Shown piece by piece: positions 1-6,001 of a stretch of 8,018 nt of DNA (the first letter of the stretch is position 1; each line of letters starts with the position of its first letter). Location: positions 1 through 8,018 of the forward strand of contig JABSPP010000067.1 in assembly GCA_013214275.1 (NCBI GenBank), written 5' to 3'. Below the pieces are notes generated by a model. The model made no database searches. It was given only the letters and a program-made list of their open reading frames with translations, and had not been told where the DNA came from. The stretch is from Flavobacteriaceae bacterium. GTDB taxonomy: Bacteria; Bacteroidota; Bacteroidia; Flavobacteriales; Flavobacteriaceae. Made by a program: the position numbers and the translations under genes.

Positions 1-65
1 TTGATAGGGCGCTAGTAGCAGCAATAGACTGCAAGTGGGAAAAGGATGTGCAAACTATCGGATAG

Positions 66-416
66 TCATTTTAATTTAAAAGCATCTTGCCAATCAAAAC
101 GAAGACGTCGTTTATTGTTTACCTGTCGGATAAACTTATCAATGTGGTATACTGCCCATAACTTTTTTAGAACAAGACCATATCCGTAATTGTAACGGGC
201 TACCTCGTGGAAAGATTCAGGGATGATATCTTCCAAAATAGTACCCGATAACGCCAACAGCTTTTTTGCAATGGCTTCTAACTGGTTAGTGGGGTAATCT
301 TCTACCTTGCCCAGAGAATGCAAAGTTCTATGCTTGGGTTTTCCATTTTTCTTATAACTCTCTATAATACGAAGGTAAGTGCCTGACTGCTTCTTTTCTA
401 CTCTGAGGAATGCCAT
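66..416 (-). pseudogene. IS1634-type (IS4-like) transposase, N-terminal fragment
   Basis: The frame opens with ATG at 416-414 and reads 116 residues starting MAFLRVEKKQSGTYLRIIES, followed by a KHRTLHSLGKVEDY stretch. This is the typical N-terminus of IS1634-type transposases of Bacteroidota, as I recall that family. The fragment ends in RFDWQDAFKLK and a TGA at 68-66, just where the family continues with a conserved core. Full-length members are roughly 450-550 residues, so only the N-terminal quarter is intact and no catalytic DDE residue is present. Beyond the stop, bases 65-1 on the minus strand appear to carry transposase-like residues in shifted frames (LSDSLH, then HLQS), which suggests a frameshifted relic. 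The assignment to a transposase N-terminus is fairly sure. Whether the rest of the element survives left of the window cannot be seen. No upstream terminal inverted repeat could be fixed, because the partner end is missing. Confidence 0.75.
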
Positions 417-664
417 GGAGCGAAAATACGATATGAAAATGAGCTACACAACACCCTTTCGCACTACCTGTTTTTTCAAATGAAAATCAAAACCCCCATA
501 AACACTGAGTTTGTCACACTGAAAACACCCAAAATACCACTCAAACTGTCAAACTCAAGTGATAAAATACCAATTGGTTAGTATCTTTTTGAAACTTGCA
601 TATCCTGAAGTGTAATAAGTTGAGCACCTAAAAAAACTCTATTTATTGGGTGTTGTTTGAGTTA
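417..664. other. AT-rich intergenic spacer between transposase fragment and DUF3810 gene
   Basis: This spacer of 248 bases has no convincing gene. It holds the upstream part of the insertion-sequence remnant, and the outer boundary of that element should lie here. Visible small structures are a direct repeat ACACTGA at 502-508 and 516-522, an imperfect inverted pair at 507-521 and 542-556 (11 of 15 matches), an 8-bp palindrome CCAATTGG at 570-577, and a perfect 9-bp inverted pair ACAACACCC (448-456) and GGGTGTTGT (648-656). Any of these could be chance in DNA of this composition. I cannot name the element's end without its other terminus. Confidence 0.4.
630..663 (-). terminator. weak candidate terminator behind the DUF3810 gene
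   Basis: On the minus strand, right behind the DUF3810 stop, AACTC (663-659) can pair with GAGTT (639-635) across a 19-nt loop, and a run of seven T follows (636-630). The position and T-run suit a factor-independent terminator. The stem is only 5 bp and AT-rich and the loop is long, so this is a weak call. Confidence 0.25.
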
Positions 665-1738
665 TCAATCCTTTGTACTCGCAAAATAACAAATTAGTAA
701 ATCCACTACATGATTGTAGGACGCAACTCCTTTTGCTTGATTGTTTGATTTTAAGTAGGCATTGTATCCCCTTTTTATAAGCGGTTCTAAAGGGTTTTCA
801 TACTGCAACCAAAACTCGGATGAGGATTTGAAATCTTTGACAATTCCTTTGTTAATTCTTTGATAAACTGCATCGTACTTTTCAGGATCTCGCTTATACA
901 ATTCAAACAAAGTGTAGCGAGTTGCCATGCGGTAGGCGGCATACTGAAAGTAAGGGTCATTATTGTATAAAGCAGCTAAAAAGCCTATAAAATTAGCCTC
1001 ATCTTCAGCAGCATAGCCTAGTTGATGGGCCATTTCGTGACAAACAGTGGTGGGAAAGCCAGTCTTTGGAATTCGACGATTTACCTGCGCTTCTCCTGTG
1101 AGTGGATTCATATAACCTGAGATTCCATTATAGCTCTGTACCCAACTCATTAATGAACTCTTAGCGGTCCCGAATTGGTATTTAAATGAAGGGAAATCTT
1201 TTGCTAAACTGTCGTAGCCTCTTCTAGATAAGGCGTACATCTCTTTTTGTGAATAAGGATTTACCACTTTTAATGTATCTAACTTGGTGATGAAAAGCTG
1301 TGATTGATTTAATTTTTGAACTAGATGGTAAGAGAGGGTTTCTAGTGTATCTGTAGTGTACTGGGTTTGCTGGTAACCAAGATTTTTTGACAAGGGTTCT
1401 CGGTAATAGTTTAGTCCCCAACATAGGTAGAAAGAGAAATAAATTACGGAGCAAAAAGCAACAATTTCCAATATTTTACTAAGGAACCCTTTAAATTTTG
1501 TTTTGATGAGTCGATAGACATATCTCAGTACATAAAAAAGAAAGTAAAAAATAAGCAAATCACCTACAGAGAATGGAATCCACCCCAGTAAAATTCTAAA
1601 AAAAGAACTGATTACAGGATAAATTCCGTTGGAATAGTAGTGTTCCACCCATGCTGGATACACAGCAATCCATCGAATACAAAGCATTTGAAAGATTAGA
1701 AACAGCGATAGATATAAATTTCTTTTTTTAATTGGCAT
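665..1738 (-). CDS. DUF3810 family membrane protein with HExxH metalloprotease-like motif
   Basis: This is a conserved Bacteroidota membrane protein of unknown role, 357 residues from the chosen start. The N-terminal part has three to four hydrophobic segments: about residues 6-28, 48-75 (two close segments) and 91-108. A long soluble C-terminal domain follows. That domain contains HEMAH at residues 234-238 and acidic residues just behind (AAEDEANF, 245-252), the layout of a zinc-binding HExxH metallopeptidase with a third glutamate ligand. I infer a membrane-anchored zinc protease, but no substrate is known. I chose ATG 1738-1736 (MPIKKRNLYL) over the in-frame ATG at 1783-1781. The family usually starts with a short basic stretch before the first membrane segment, and the promoter-like TAACTTTG box at 1776-1769 lies inside the longer version. 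The gene is divergent from dnaB. The C-terminus (SYNHVVDLLICYF) looks complete. Confidence 0.85.
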   Translation of the reverse strand: MPIKKRNLYLSLFLIFQMLCIRWIAVYPAWVEHYYSNGIYPVISSFFRILLGWIPFSVGDLLIFYFLFYVLRYVYRLIKTKFKGFLSKILEIVAFCSVIYFSFYLCWGLNYYREPLSKNLGYQQTQYTTDTLETLSYHLVQKLNQSQLFITKLDTLKVVNPYSQKEMYALSRRGYDSLAKDFPSFKYQFGTAKSSLMSWVQSYNGISGYMNPLTGEAQVNRRIPKTGFPTTVCHEMAHQLGYAAEDEANFIGFLAALYNNDPYFQYAAYRMATRYTLFELYKRDPEKYDAVYQRINKGIVKDFKSSSEFWLQYENPLEPLIKRGYNAYLKSNNQAKGVASYNHVVDLLICYFASTKD

Positions 1739-1768
1739 CAAAGTATATTCAATTATGTATGATGGTTG

Positions 1769-1776
1769 CAAAGTTA
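1769..1776 (-). promoter_or_regulatory. candidate -7 box of the DUF3810 promoter
   Basis: Minus-strand TAACTTTG followed by CA matches the Bacteroidota -7 consensus TAnnTTTG exactly. Transcription would start near 1763, about 24 nt ahead of the ATG at 1738. No TTG is found at the expected -33 distance, so the match rests on the -7 box alone. It supports the shorter DUF3810 start. Confidence 0.5.
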
Positions 1777-1832
1777 TCAACATTTAAATAACAGAGTTGT
1801 TAATTTTTGTCGATAAAGAAAAAAACAAATTT

Positions 1833-1865
1833 TTGACAAGGGTACCGTCATAAAAATTACTTTTG
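1833..1865 (+). promoter_or_regulatory. dnaB promoter (TTG-N22-TACTTTTG)
   Basis: TTG at 1833-1835 and TACTTTTG at 1858-1865 fit the Bacteroidota promoter consensus TTG-N17-23-TAnnTTTG, with a 22-nt spacer. The box ends only five bases before the dnaB ATG at 1871, so the expected transcription start falls on or next to the start codon. Either the mRNA is leaderless or another promoter further upstream is used. Confidence 0.6.
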
Positions 1866-1870
1866 TCTAG

Positions 1871-3397
1871 ATGGAAAGAACGCAGCCAATACAAGGTCAG
1901 AAAATAGATAAATCTCGTCTTATAAGTTTGGAGAAGGGGAAGATTCCACCTCAGGTAGTCGATTTGGAAGAAGCTGTGCTGGGGGCAATGATGATCGATA
2001 AGAAGGGAATTGATGATGTGATTGATATCTTACACCCTGATGCATTTTATGAAATAAAGCATCAGGAGATCTACAGGGCAATGTTCACCTTATTTCAAGA
2101 ATCTAAACCAATTGATTTATTAACGGTTTCCAATGCGTTAAAAAAAGCAGGAAAATTAGATTTGGTAGGTGGTGATTTTCATTTGATTCGCTTGACTCAA
2201 AAAGTAGCGTCTTCTGCTCATATCGAATTTCATGCTAGAATTATTCTTCAAAAATACATTCAACGACGATTGATTGCCATTTCTAGCGACATCATTGAAA
2301 ATGCTTATGACGAATCTACCGATATTTTTGATTTGTTAGATGAAGCAGAAAGTAAGCTATTTGAAGTAACACAAGGCAATTTAAAAAAGAGTTCTGAAGG
2401 TGCTGGTGATCTTGTAAAGCAAGCCTTAAAGAAGATTCAAGAAATTTCTCAGAAAGAAGGTATGAGTGGGTTAGCCACCGGTTTTTCTAAGCTTGATGCG
2501 CTCACCTCTGGTTGGCAACCCTCTGATCTAATTATTATCGCAGCTCGACCCGGGATGGGGAAAACAGCTTTTGTAATCTCTATGGCTAAAAATATGGCCA
2601 TTAATTTTAACCATGCGGTAGCAGTATTTTCATTGGAGATGTCTTCTGTGCAACTCATTACCCGAATGATTTCTTCCGAGACTGGATTAACCTCAGAAAA
2701 ATTACGTAAAGGGAACTTAGAGCGTCATGAGTGGGAACAGCTCAATGTAAAAGTTAAGAAATTATCAAGTGCCCCCATTTTTATTGATGACACCCCTTCT
2801 TTATCAATATTTGATTTAAGAGCCAAAGCACGCCGTCTGGTATCACAGCATAAAGTTAAAATTTTGGTCATTGACTATTTGCAGCTTATGACAGCTGGAA
2901 CAGCAGCAAAAGGAGGAGGAAATCGCGAGCAGGAGATCTCCACCATTTCCCGTAACCTGAAAGCACTTGCTAAAGAACTGGATGTCCCAGTAATTGCGCT
3001 ATCGCAACTTTCGCGTGCAGTAGAGACACGTGGAGGAAGCAAACGCCCTTTATTGTCTGACTTACGAGAGTCAGGAGCTATTGAGCAGGATGCTGATATT
3101 GTATCTTTTATCTACAGGCCTGAATACTATGGAATGACTGAATGGGATGATGATGATCATTCGTCTTGTGAGGGTCAAGGAGAATTTATTGTAGCTAAAC
3201 ACAGGAACGGTGGACTAGATAATATCCGGTTGAAGTTTACGGGGCACCTAGCACAATTTTCTGATCTAGATGATAGTTTTAGTGGCGAGTACCAATCAAG
3301 TATGAACAGAGGATTTTCGGAAGATGTTTTCCCAGATCAACGAATTGAACCTAAAGATGCTTTTGGTTCTGATGATGATAACGAAGTCCCATTTTAA
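1871..3397 (+). CDS. dnaB: replicative DNA helicase DnaB
   Basis: Hexameric ATP-dependent helicase that unwinds DNA at the replication fork and recruits primase; 508 residues, normal for the Bacteroidota form. The N-terminal domain starts at PPQVVDLEEAVLGAMM (residues 26-41). A linker of roughly residues 150-195 leads to the RecA-like domain. That domain has Walker A ARPGMGKT (225-232), FSLEMS (253-258), Walker B ILVIDYLQL (331-339), LSQLSR (377-382), DLRESGAIEQDAD (397-409) and AKHRNGG (442-448). No intein interrupts it. The start is fixed by family N-termini and by TAG directly upstream in frame (1868-1870). The tail beyond residue 465 is acidic and flexible and ends in DDDNEVPF, resembling the C-terminal tip of SSB (see findings). 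A promoter sits directly upstream, and no Shine-Dalgarno sequence is visible. Identification is very secure. Confidence 0.98.
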   Translation: MERTQPIQGQKIDKSRLISLEKGKIPPQVVDLEEAVLGAMMIDKKGIDDVIDILHPDAFYEIKHQEIYRAMFTLFQESKPIDLLTVSNALKKAGKLDLVGGDFHLIRLTQKVASSAHIEFHARIILQKYIQRRLIAISSDIIENAYDESTDIFDLLDEAESKLFEVTQGNLKKSSEGAGDLVKQALKKIQEISQKEGMSGLATGFSKLDALTSGWQPSDLIIIAARPGMGKTAFVISMAKNMAINFNHAVAVFSLEMSSVQLITRMISSETGLTSEKLRKGNLERHEWEQLNVKVKKLSSAPIFIDDTPSLSIFDLRAKARRLVSQHKVKILVIDYLQLMTAGTAAKGGGNREQEISTISRNLKALAKELDVPVIALSQLSRAVETRGGSKRPLLSDLRESGAIEQDADIVSFIYRPEYYGMTEWDDDDHSSCEGQGEFIVAKHRNGGLDNIRLKFTGHLAQFSDLDDSFSGEYQSSMNRGFSEDVFPDQRIEPKDAFGSDDDNEVPF

Positions 3398-3406
3398 TGA
3401 CAAACA

Positions 3407-3502
3407 ATGATCAATAAAGACAAAAATAATACTGTAGATGTAAATGAGTTAGAAGTATCTTACACACTAATTCGGAGTAATCCAAATAAAAAGATGGGTT
3501 AA
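3407..3502 (+). CDS. small ORF of 31 codons behind dnaB, possible gene relic
   Basis: ATG at 3407, nine bases behind the dnaB stop, opens 31 codons beginning MINKDKNNTVDVNELEVSYT and ending NPNKKMG before TAA at 3500-3502. I do not recognise it as a whole. The VNELEVSY stretch resembles the N-terminus of Bacteroidota JAB-domain (RadC-like) proteins, which often carry 'VAEIELSY' or similar near residue 5-15. In another frame (3543-3581), KVLFLSLHN, a stop, then VLG resembles their 'KVLFLNRANKVLG' segment. It could therefore be a small dnaB-linked peptide or the rest of a decayed gene. The peptide has no membrane segment and no cysteine. Low confidence that it is translated. Confidence 0.25.
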   Translation: MINKDKNNTVDVNELEVSYTLIRSNPNKKMG

Positions 3503-3506
3503 ATTG

Positions 3507-3582
3507 TTCCCAGAAAACTATTTTCAAAGCTCAGCTCGTCAAAAGGTGTTATTTTTGAGCCTTCACAACTAAGTTTTGGGAA
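3507..3582. repeat. nested inverted repeats behind dnaB
   Basis: An outer pair TTCCCAGAAAAC (3507-3518) and GTTTTGGGAA (3573-3582) matches over ten bases with a two-base bulge. An inner pair AAAGCTCA (3526-3533) and TGAGCCTT (3557-3564) matches at seven of eight. Together they could fold the gap into a two-stem hairpin. There is no T-run behind it, so it is not a standard factor-independent terminator. It could end the dnaB mRNA in another way, form the leader of the next gene, or be chance. Confidence 0.4.
3550..3557 (+). promoter_or_regulatory. candidate -7 box for the secreted-protein gene
   Basis: TATTTTTG matches TAnnTTTG exactly and would start transcription near 3563, about 36 nt before the ATG at 3599. 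No TTG lies at the expected -33 distance; the nearest is a TTC at 3523-3525 with a 24-nt gap. T-rich matches of this sort are common, so confidence is modest. Confidence 0.35.
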
Positions 3583-3598
3583 ATAGTTGAATTGATTT

Positions 3599-4858
3599 AT
3601 GAAAAGACTCTTTCTTGCATTATGCTTTTTGTATATAACCCATTTCACTTGGGCGTCCTTTGTGTACATTCCCATGAATCATGACAATCAGCAAAATCAT
3701 TTGAAAGCCTATGGGATTGTTTATTATTCACTTCAAAATGGATTTAAAGCAAAATGGTTACTCAATTATGATGGTGGTGCCTTTTTAATTGAAAATAATG
3801 CTCTGATCATCAATGAGTGTAAGATCCGCGGGGTATCCTATGAGGTAATTTCTGATGCGCAATCACAAATCATTCTACAAGAAATAGCATCGCCTTCCAA
3901 AAATCAAGAGGCTGTCACTTTAGAAAAGGCTCCTAAAATTGCTGTTTATTCACCCAAAGATAAAATGCCTTGGGATGATGCTGTAACCATGGTTTTAACC
4001 TATGCTGAGATCCCCTTTGACGTAGTCTATGACGAAGAAGTGCTAAACGACAAATTACTACTTTATGAATGGTTACATTTACATCACGAAGATTTTACAG
4101 GGCAATACGGACGTTTTTATGGGACCTTCCGAACGGCTCCTTGGTATGTAAATGCTAAGTTAAGAGCTGAGGAAGAAGCAAAAAAACTTGGATATGCCAA
4201 AGTATCACAACTCAAACTGGATGTTGCCAAAAAGATACGCGATTATGTAGTTGGCGGAGGATTTATGTTCGCCATGTGTTCTGCTACCGATAGTTTTGAC
4301 ATTGCCTTATCAGCTGAAGGGATAGATATTGCCGAGACAATGTTCGATGGTGATCCTTCAGAACCTAACTATCAGTCCAAAATTGATTTTTCAAAAACTT
4401 TTGCCTTCCATAATTATCACTTAATACGAGATCCTCTTACCTATGAATTTTCATCCATTGATATGACTAGAAAACGTCGAATTCCCAAAACATCAGATTA
4501 CTTCTCTCTAATTGAATTCTCTGCCAAGTGGGATCCAGTACCTACCATGCTCACACAAAACCATACTCAGTTGTTAAAGGCTTTTATGGGCCAAACCACC
4601 TCTTTTGATAGAAATACGGTCAAGTCTAACGTCTTGGTTATGGGTGAAAATAAAACCAACAGAGAGGCGCGTTATATCCACGGCACTAAAGGAAAGGGGT
4701 TTTTTACCTTCTATGGAGGTCACGATCCAGAAGATTACACACATCGTGTGGGAGATCCAAAGACAGAACTAGATCTGCATCCTACCTCACCTGGTTATCG
4801 ATTAATTCTGAACAATGTCCTTTTTCCTTCAGCAAAGAAAAAAAAGCAGAAGACATAA
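3599..4858 (+). CDS. conserved secreted Bacteroidota protein, often mislabelled 'asparagine synthetase B'
   Basis: The 419-residue protein starts with a Sec signal peptide: basic KR, a hydrophobic core to about residue 18 and a likely cut after TWA (residue 19), so it should act in the periplasm or outside. From memory, close homologues are found in many Bacteroidota and are commonly annotated 'asparagine synthetase B'. The sequence does not support that name: there is no N-terminal catalytic Cys and no SGGxDS ATP-pyrophosphatase loop. Visible conserved blocks are MPWDDAVTMVLTYAEIPF (123-140), LHLHHEDFTGQYG (159-171), GGGFMFAMCSATDSFD (219-234) and YGGHDPEDYTHRVGDP (372-387). The glycine-rich block with Cys227, after a strand-like KIAVYSP segment (113-119), recalls class I glutamine-amidotransferase-like folds; this is an inference. 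The C-terminus is strongly basic (KKKKQK). The start is set by the signal peptide. The biochemical function is unknown. Confidence 0.85.
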   Translation: MKRLFLALCFLYITHFTWASFVYIPMNHDNQQNHLKAYGIVYYSLQNGFKAKWLLNYDGGAFLIENNALIINECKIRGVSYEVISDAQSQIILQEIASPSKNQEAVTLEKAPKIAVYSPKDKMPWDDAVTMVLTYAEIPFDVVYDEEVLNDKLLLYEWLHLHHEDFTGQYGRFYGTFRTAPWYVNAKLRAEEEAKKLGYAKVSQLKLDVAKKIRDYVVGGGFMFAMCSATDSFDIALSAEGIDIAETMFDGDPSEPNYQSKIDFSKTFAFHNYHLIRDPLTYEFSSIDMTRKRRIPKTSDYFSLIEFSAKWDPVPTMLTQNHTQLLKAFMGQTTSFDRNTVKSNVLVMGENKTNREARYIHGTKGKGFFTFYGGHDPEDYTHRVGDPKTELDLHPTSPGYRLILNNVLFPSAKKKKQKT

Positions 4859-4871
4859 TTTCATTTTTGGT

Positions 4872-4907
4872 AGGTATCGTAAATGTCAAATGATTCGTTG
4901 ATAACCT
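4872..4907 (+). terminator. very weak hairpin behind the secreted-protein gene
   Basis: AGGTATC (4872-4878) can pair with GATAACCT (4900-4907) with one bulged base and a 21-nt loop. Only a broken T-rich stretch (gttgattttactt) follows. It is the only plausible stop signal in this 122-base gap, and it is not convincing. Confidence 0.2.
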
Positions 4908-4931
4908 GTTGATTTTACTTCTAGAATTTTA

Positions 4932-4962
4932 TTGTTCATTGAACTCGAAAAAACTACATTTG
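4932..4962 (+). promoter_or_regulatory. transketolase promoter (TTG-N20-TACATTTG)
   Basis: TTG at 4932-4934 and TACATTTG at 4955-4962 match the Bacteroidota consensus with a 20-nt spacer. Transcription would start near 4968 and leave a leader of about a dozen nucleotides before the ATG at 4981. This suggests transcription independent of the gene upstream. Confidence 0.6.
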
Positions 4963-4980
4963 TTTAACAAATAATTCCAG

Positions 4981-5826
4981 ATGGCAACAACACAAGAATT
5001 GCAAGATTTTACGCAACAGGTGCGAAGAGATATTTTAAGAATGGTGCATGCTGTGAATTCAGGTCACCCCGGAGGCTCTTTAGGCTGTGCTGAATTTTTT
5101 ACTGTTTTATATCAGGATATCATGGAGTATTCAACTGATTTTAACATGGATGGCTGCAATGAAGACATGTTCTTCCTTTCCAACGGACATATTTCTCCTG
5201 TGTATTACAGTGTTTTGTCAAGGAGTGGTTTTTTTTCTGTTGAAGAACTTGCCACTTTTAGAAAACTAAACACCCGTCTACAAGGACATCCGACAACACA
5301 TGAGCACTTGCCAGGAATTAGGATTGCCTCTGGATCCTTGGGTCAGGGGATGAGTGTTGCTTTGGGAGCAGCACTATCAAAAAAGCTCAACGGCGATGGT
5401 CAATTAATCTATTCGTTACACGGTGATGGAGAACTGCAAGAAGGACAAATATGGGAGGCTGCCATGTTTGCATCTGCAAAAAAAATAGATAATATTATTG
5501 TCACGGTAGACTTAAACGGCAAGCAGATTGACGGTTCTACGGATGAAGTTCTGCCCATGGGAAGTATACGTAGTAAGTTTGAAGCTTTTGGCTGGGAAGT
5601 TTTAGATATTGTGCAAGGAAACGATATTGAAGCTATTAAAGTGGGTATGTCAGATGCAAAAACAAAAACTGGCAAGGGAAAACCAGTTTGCGTTCTATTG
5701 CATACAGAAATGGGCAACGGAGTAGATTTTATGATGCATACCCATGCGTGGCACGGTAAAGCTCCAAATGATGAGCAGTTGGCGAGTGCATTAGACCAAA
5801 ACCCCGTAACTCTTGGTGATTACTAA
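4981..5826 (+). CDS. transketolase, N-terminal (thiamine diphosphate-binding) subunit
   Basis: This is the N-terminal half of a split transketolase, 281 residues, the normal length for this subunit. Transketolase moves two-carbon ketol units between sugar phosphates in the non-oxidative pentose phosphate pathway and yields erythrose-4-phosphate for the shikimate pathway. Visible motifs are SGHPGG (27-32), SNGHISP (67-73), GSLGQG (118-123) and the cofactor motif GDGELQEGQIWEA (148-160), closed by DLNG (177-180) about 28 residues later. HTHAWHGKAPND (253-264) and a final TLGDY are typical of the end of this subunit, so it is not truncated. Activity needs the C-terminal subunit, which usually follows directly. 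Here no trace of it is seen; a terminator comes instead and then bshA. It has its own promoter and no Shine-Dalgarno sequence. The dehydrogenase E1 alpha family is a more distant alternative. Confidence 0.95.
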   Translation: MATTQELQDFTQQVRRDILRMVHAVNSGHPGGSLGCAEFFTVLYQDIMEYSTDFNMDGCNEDMFFLSNGHISPVYYSVLSRSGFFSVEELATFRKLNTRLQGHPTTHEHLPGIRIASGSLGQGMSVALGAALSKKLNGDGQLIYSLHGDGELQEGQIWEAAMFASAKKIDNIIVTVDLNGKQIDGSTDEVLPMGSIRSKFEAFGWEVLDIVQGNDIEAIKVGMSDAKTKTGKGKPVCVLLHTEMGNGVDFMMHTHAWHGKAPNDEQLASALDQNPVTLGDY

Positions 5827-5851
5827 ATCCATTCCAAGATATGATGCTATC

Positions 5852-5890
5852 AATCCTGTTGTTCTTCAAGCAGGATTTTTTATGTTTTTT
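5852..5890 (+). terminator. factor-independent terminator of the transketolase gene
   Basis: AATCCTG (5852-5858) pairs with CAGGATT (5871-5877). The stem extends by a T-G and a T-A pair to 9 bp around an 8-nt loop. It is followed by TTTTTT and, after a short break, eight more T (5883-5890 region). It lies 26 nt behind the transketolase stop. This is the clearest terminator in the window. Confidence 0.8.
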
Positions 5891-5923
5891 TTGAAAATTC
5901 CACCCTCGAAAGCGGTATCTTTG
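5891..5923 (+). promoter_or_regulatory. bshA: bshA promoter (TTG-N22-TATCTTTG)
   Basis: TTG at 5891-5893 and TATCTTTG followed by CA (5916-5923) match the Bacteroidota consensus with a 22-nt spacer. Predicted transcription starts near 5930, giving a leader of about 100 nt to the bshA ATG. The TTG directly joins the T-run of the preceding terminator. A second, poorer box TATATTTTG (5985-5993, one extra spacer base) lies closer to the gene and could be an alternative. Confidence 0.6.
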
Positions 5924-5935
5924 CAACCTGCTATT

Positions 5936-6001
5936 TCTGATGTTTCATTGTACAAGACCTATAAAGTAAAAGGTGTATTTTCATTATATTTTGACATCAG
6001 A
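5936..6001 (+). promoter_or_regulatory. bshA: potential structured 5' leader of bshA
   Basis: TCTGATGT (5936-5943) is perfectly complementary to ACATCAGA (5994-6001). Inside it, TAC+ACCT (5951-5953 and 5957-5960, 3-nt bulge) can pair with AGGTGTA (5971-5977). Both stems fall inside the predicted bshA leader. No known riboswitch was recognised, so this is only a structural candidate. Confidence 0.3.

Noticed and set aside
448..656. 9-bp inverted pair ACAACACCC (448-456) / GGGTGTTGT (648-656) as insertion-sequence ends
   Set aside because: Both copies lie on the same side of the transposase start, so they cannot be the two ends of that element, and a 9-bp match is plausible by chance.
1224..1454. 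Minus-strand open frame of 76 codons
   Set aside because: It lies wholly within the DUF3810 gene in another frame and shows no recognisable domain.
1739..1783. Longer DUF3810 start at ATG 1783-1781
   Set aside because: The extra 15 residues do not look like the family N-terminus, and a promoter-like box (1776-1769) lies inside them.
2449..2658. Minus-strand open frame of 69 codons
   Set aside because: It is antisense to the Walker A region of dnaB, whose coding is certain.
3599..4858. Asparagine synthetase B as the product
   Set aside because: There is no N-terminal nucleophile Cys and no SGGxDS loop, and a signal peptide is present, so the name is not supported.
5087..5269. Plus-strand open frame of 60 codons
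   Set aside because: It is an out-of-frame reading inside the transketolase subunit gene.
5409..5717. Minus-strand open frame of 102 codons
   Set aside because: It is antisense to the thiamine diphosphate-binding part of transketolase, and its composition looks like a reversed coding shadow.
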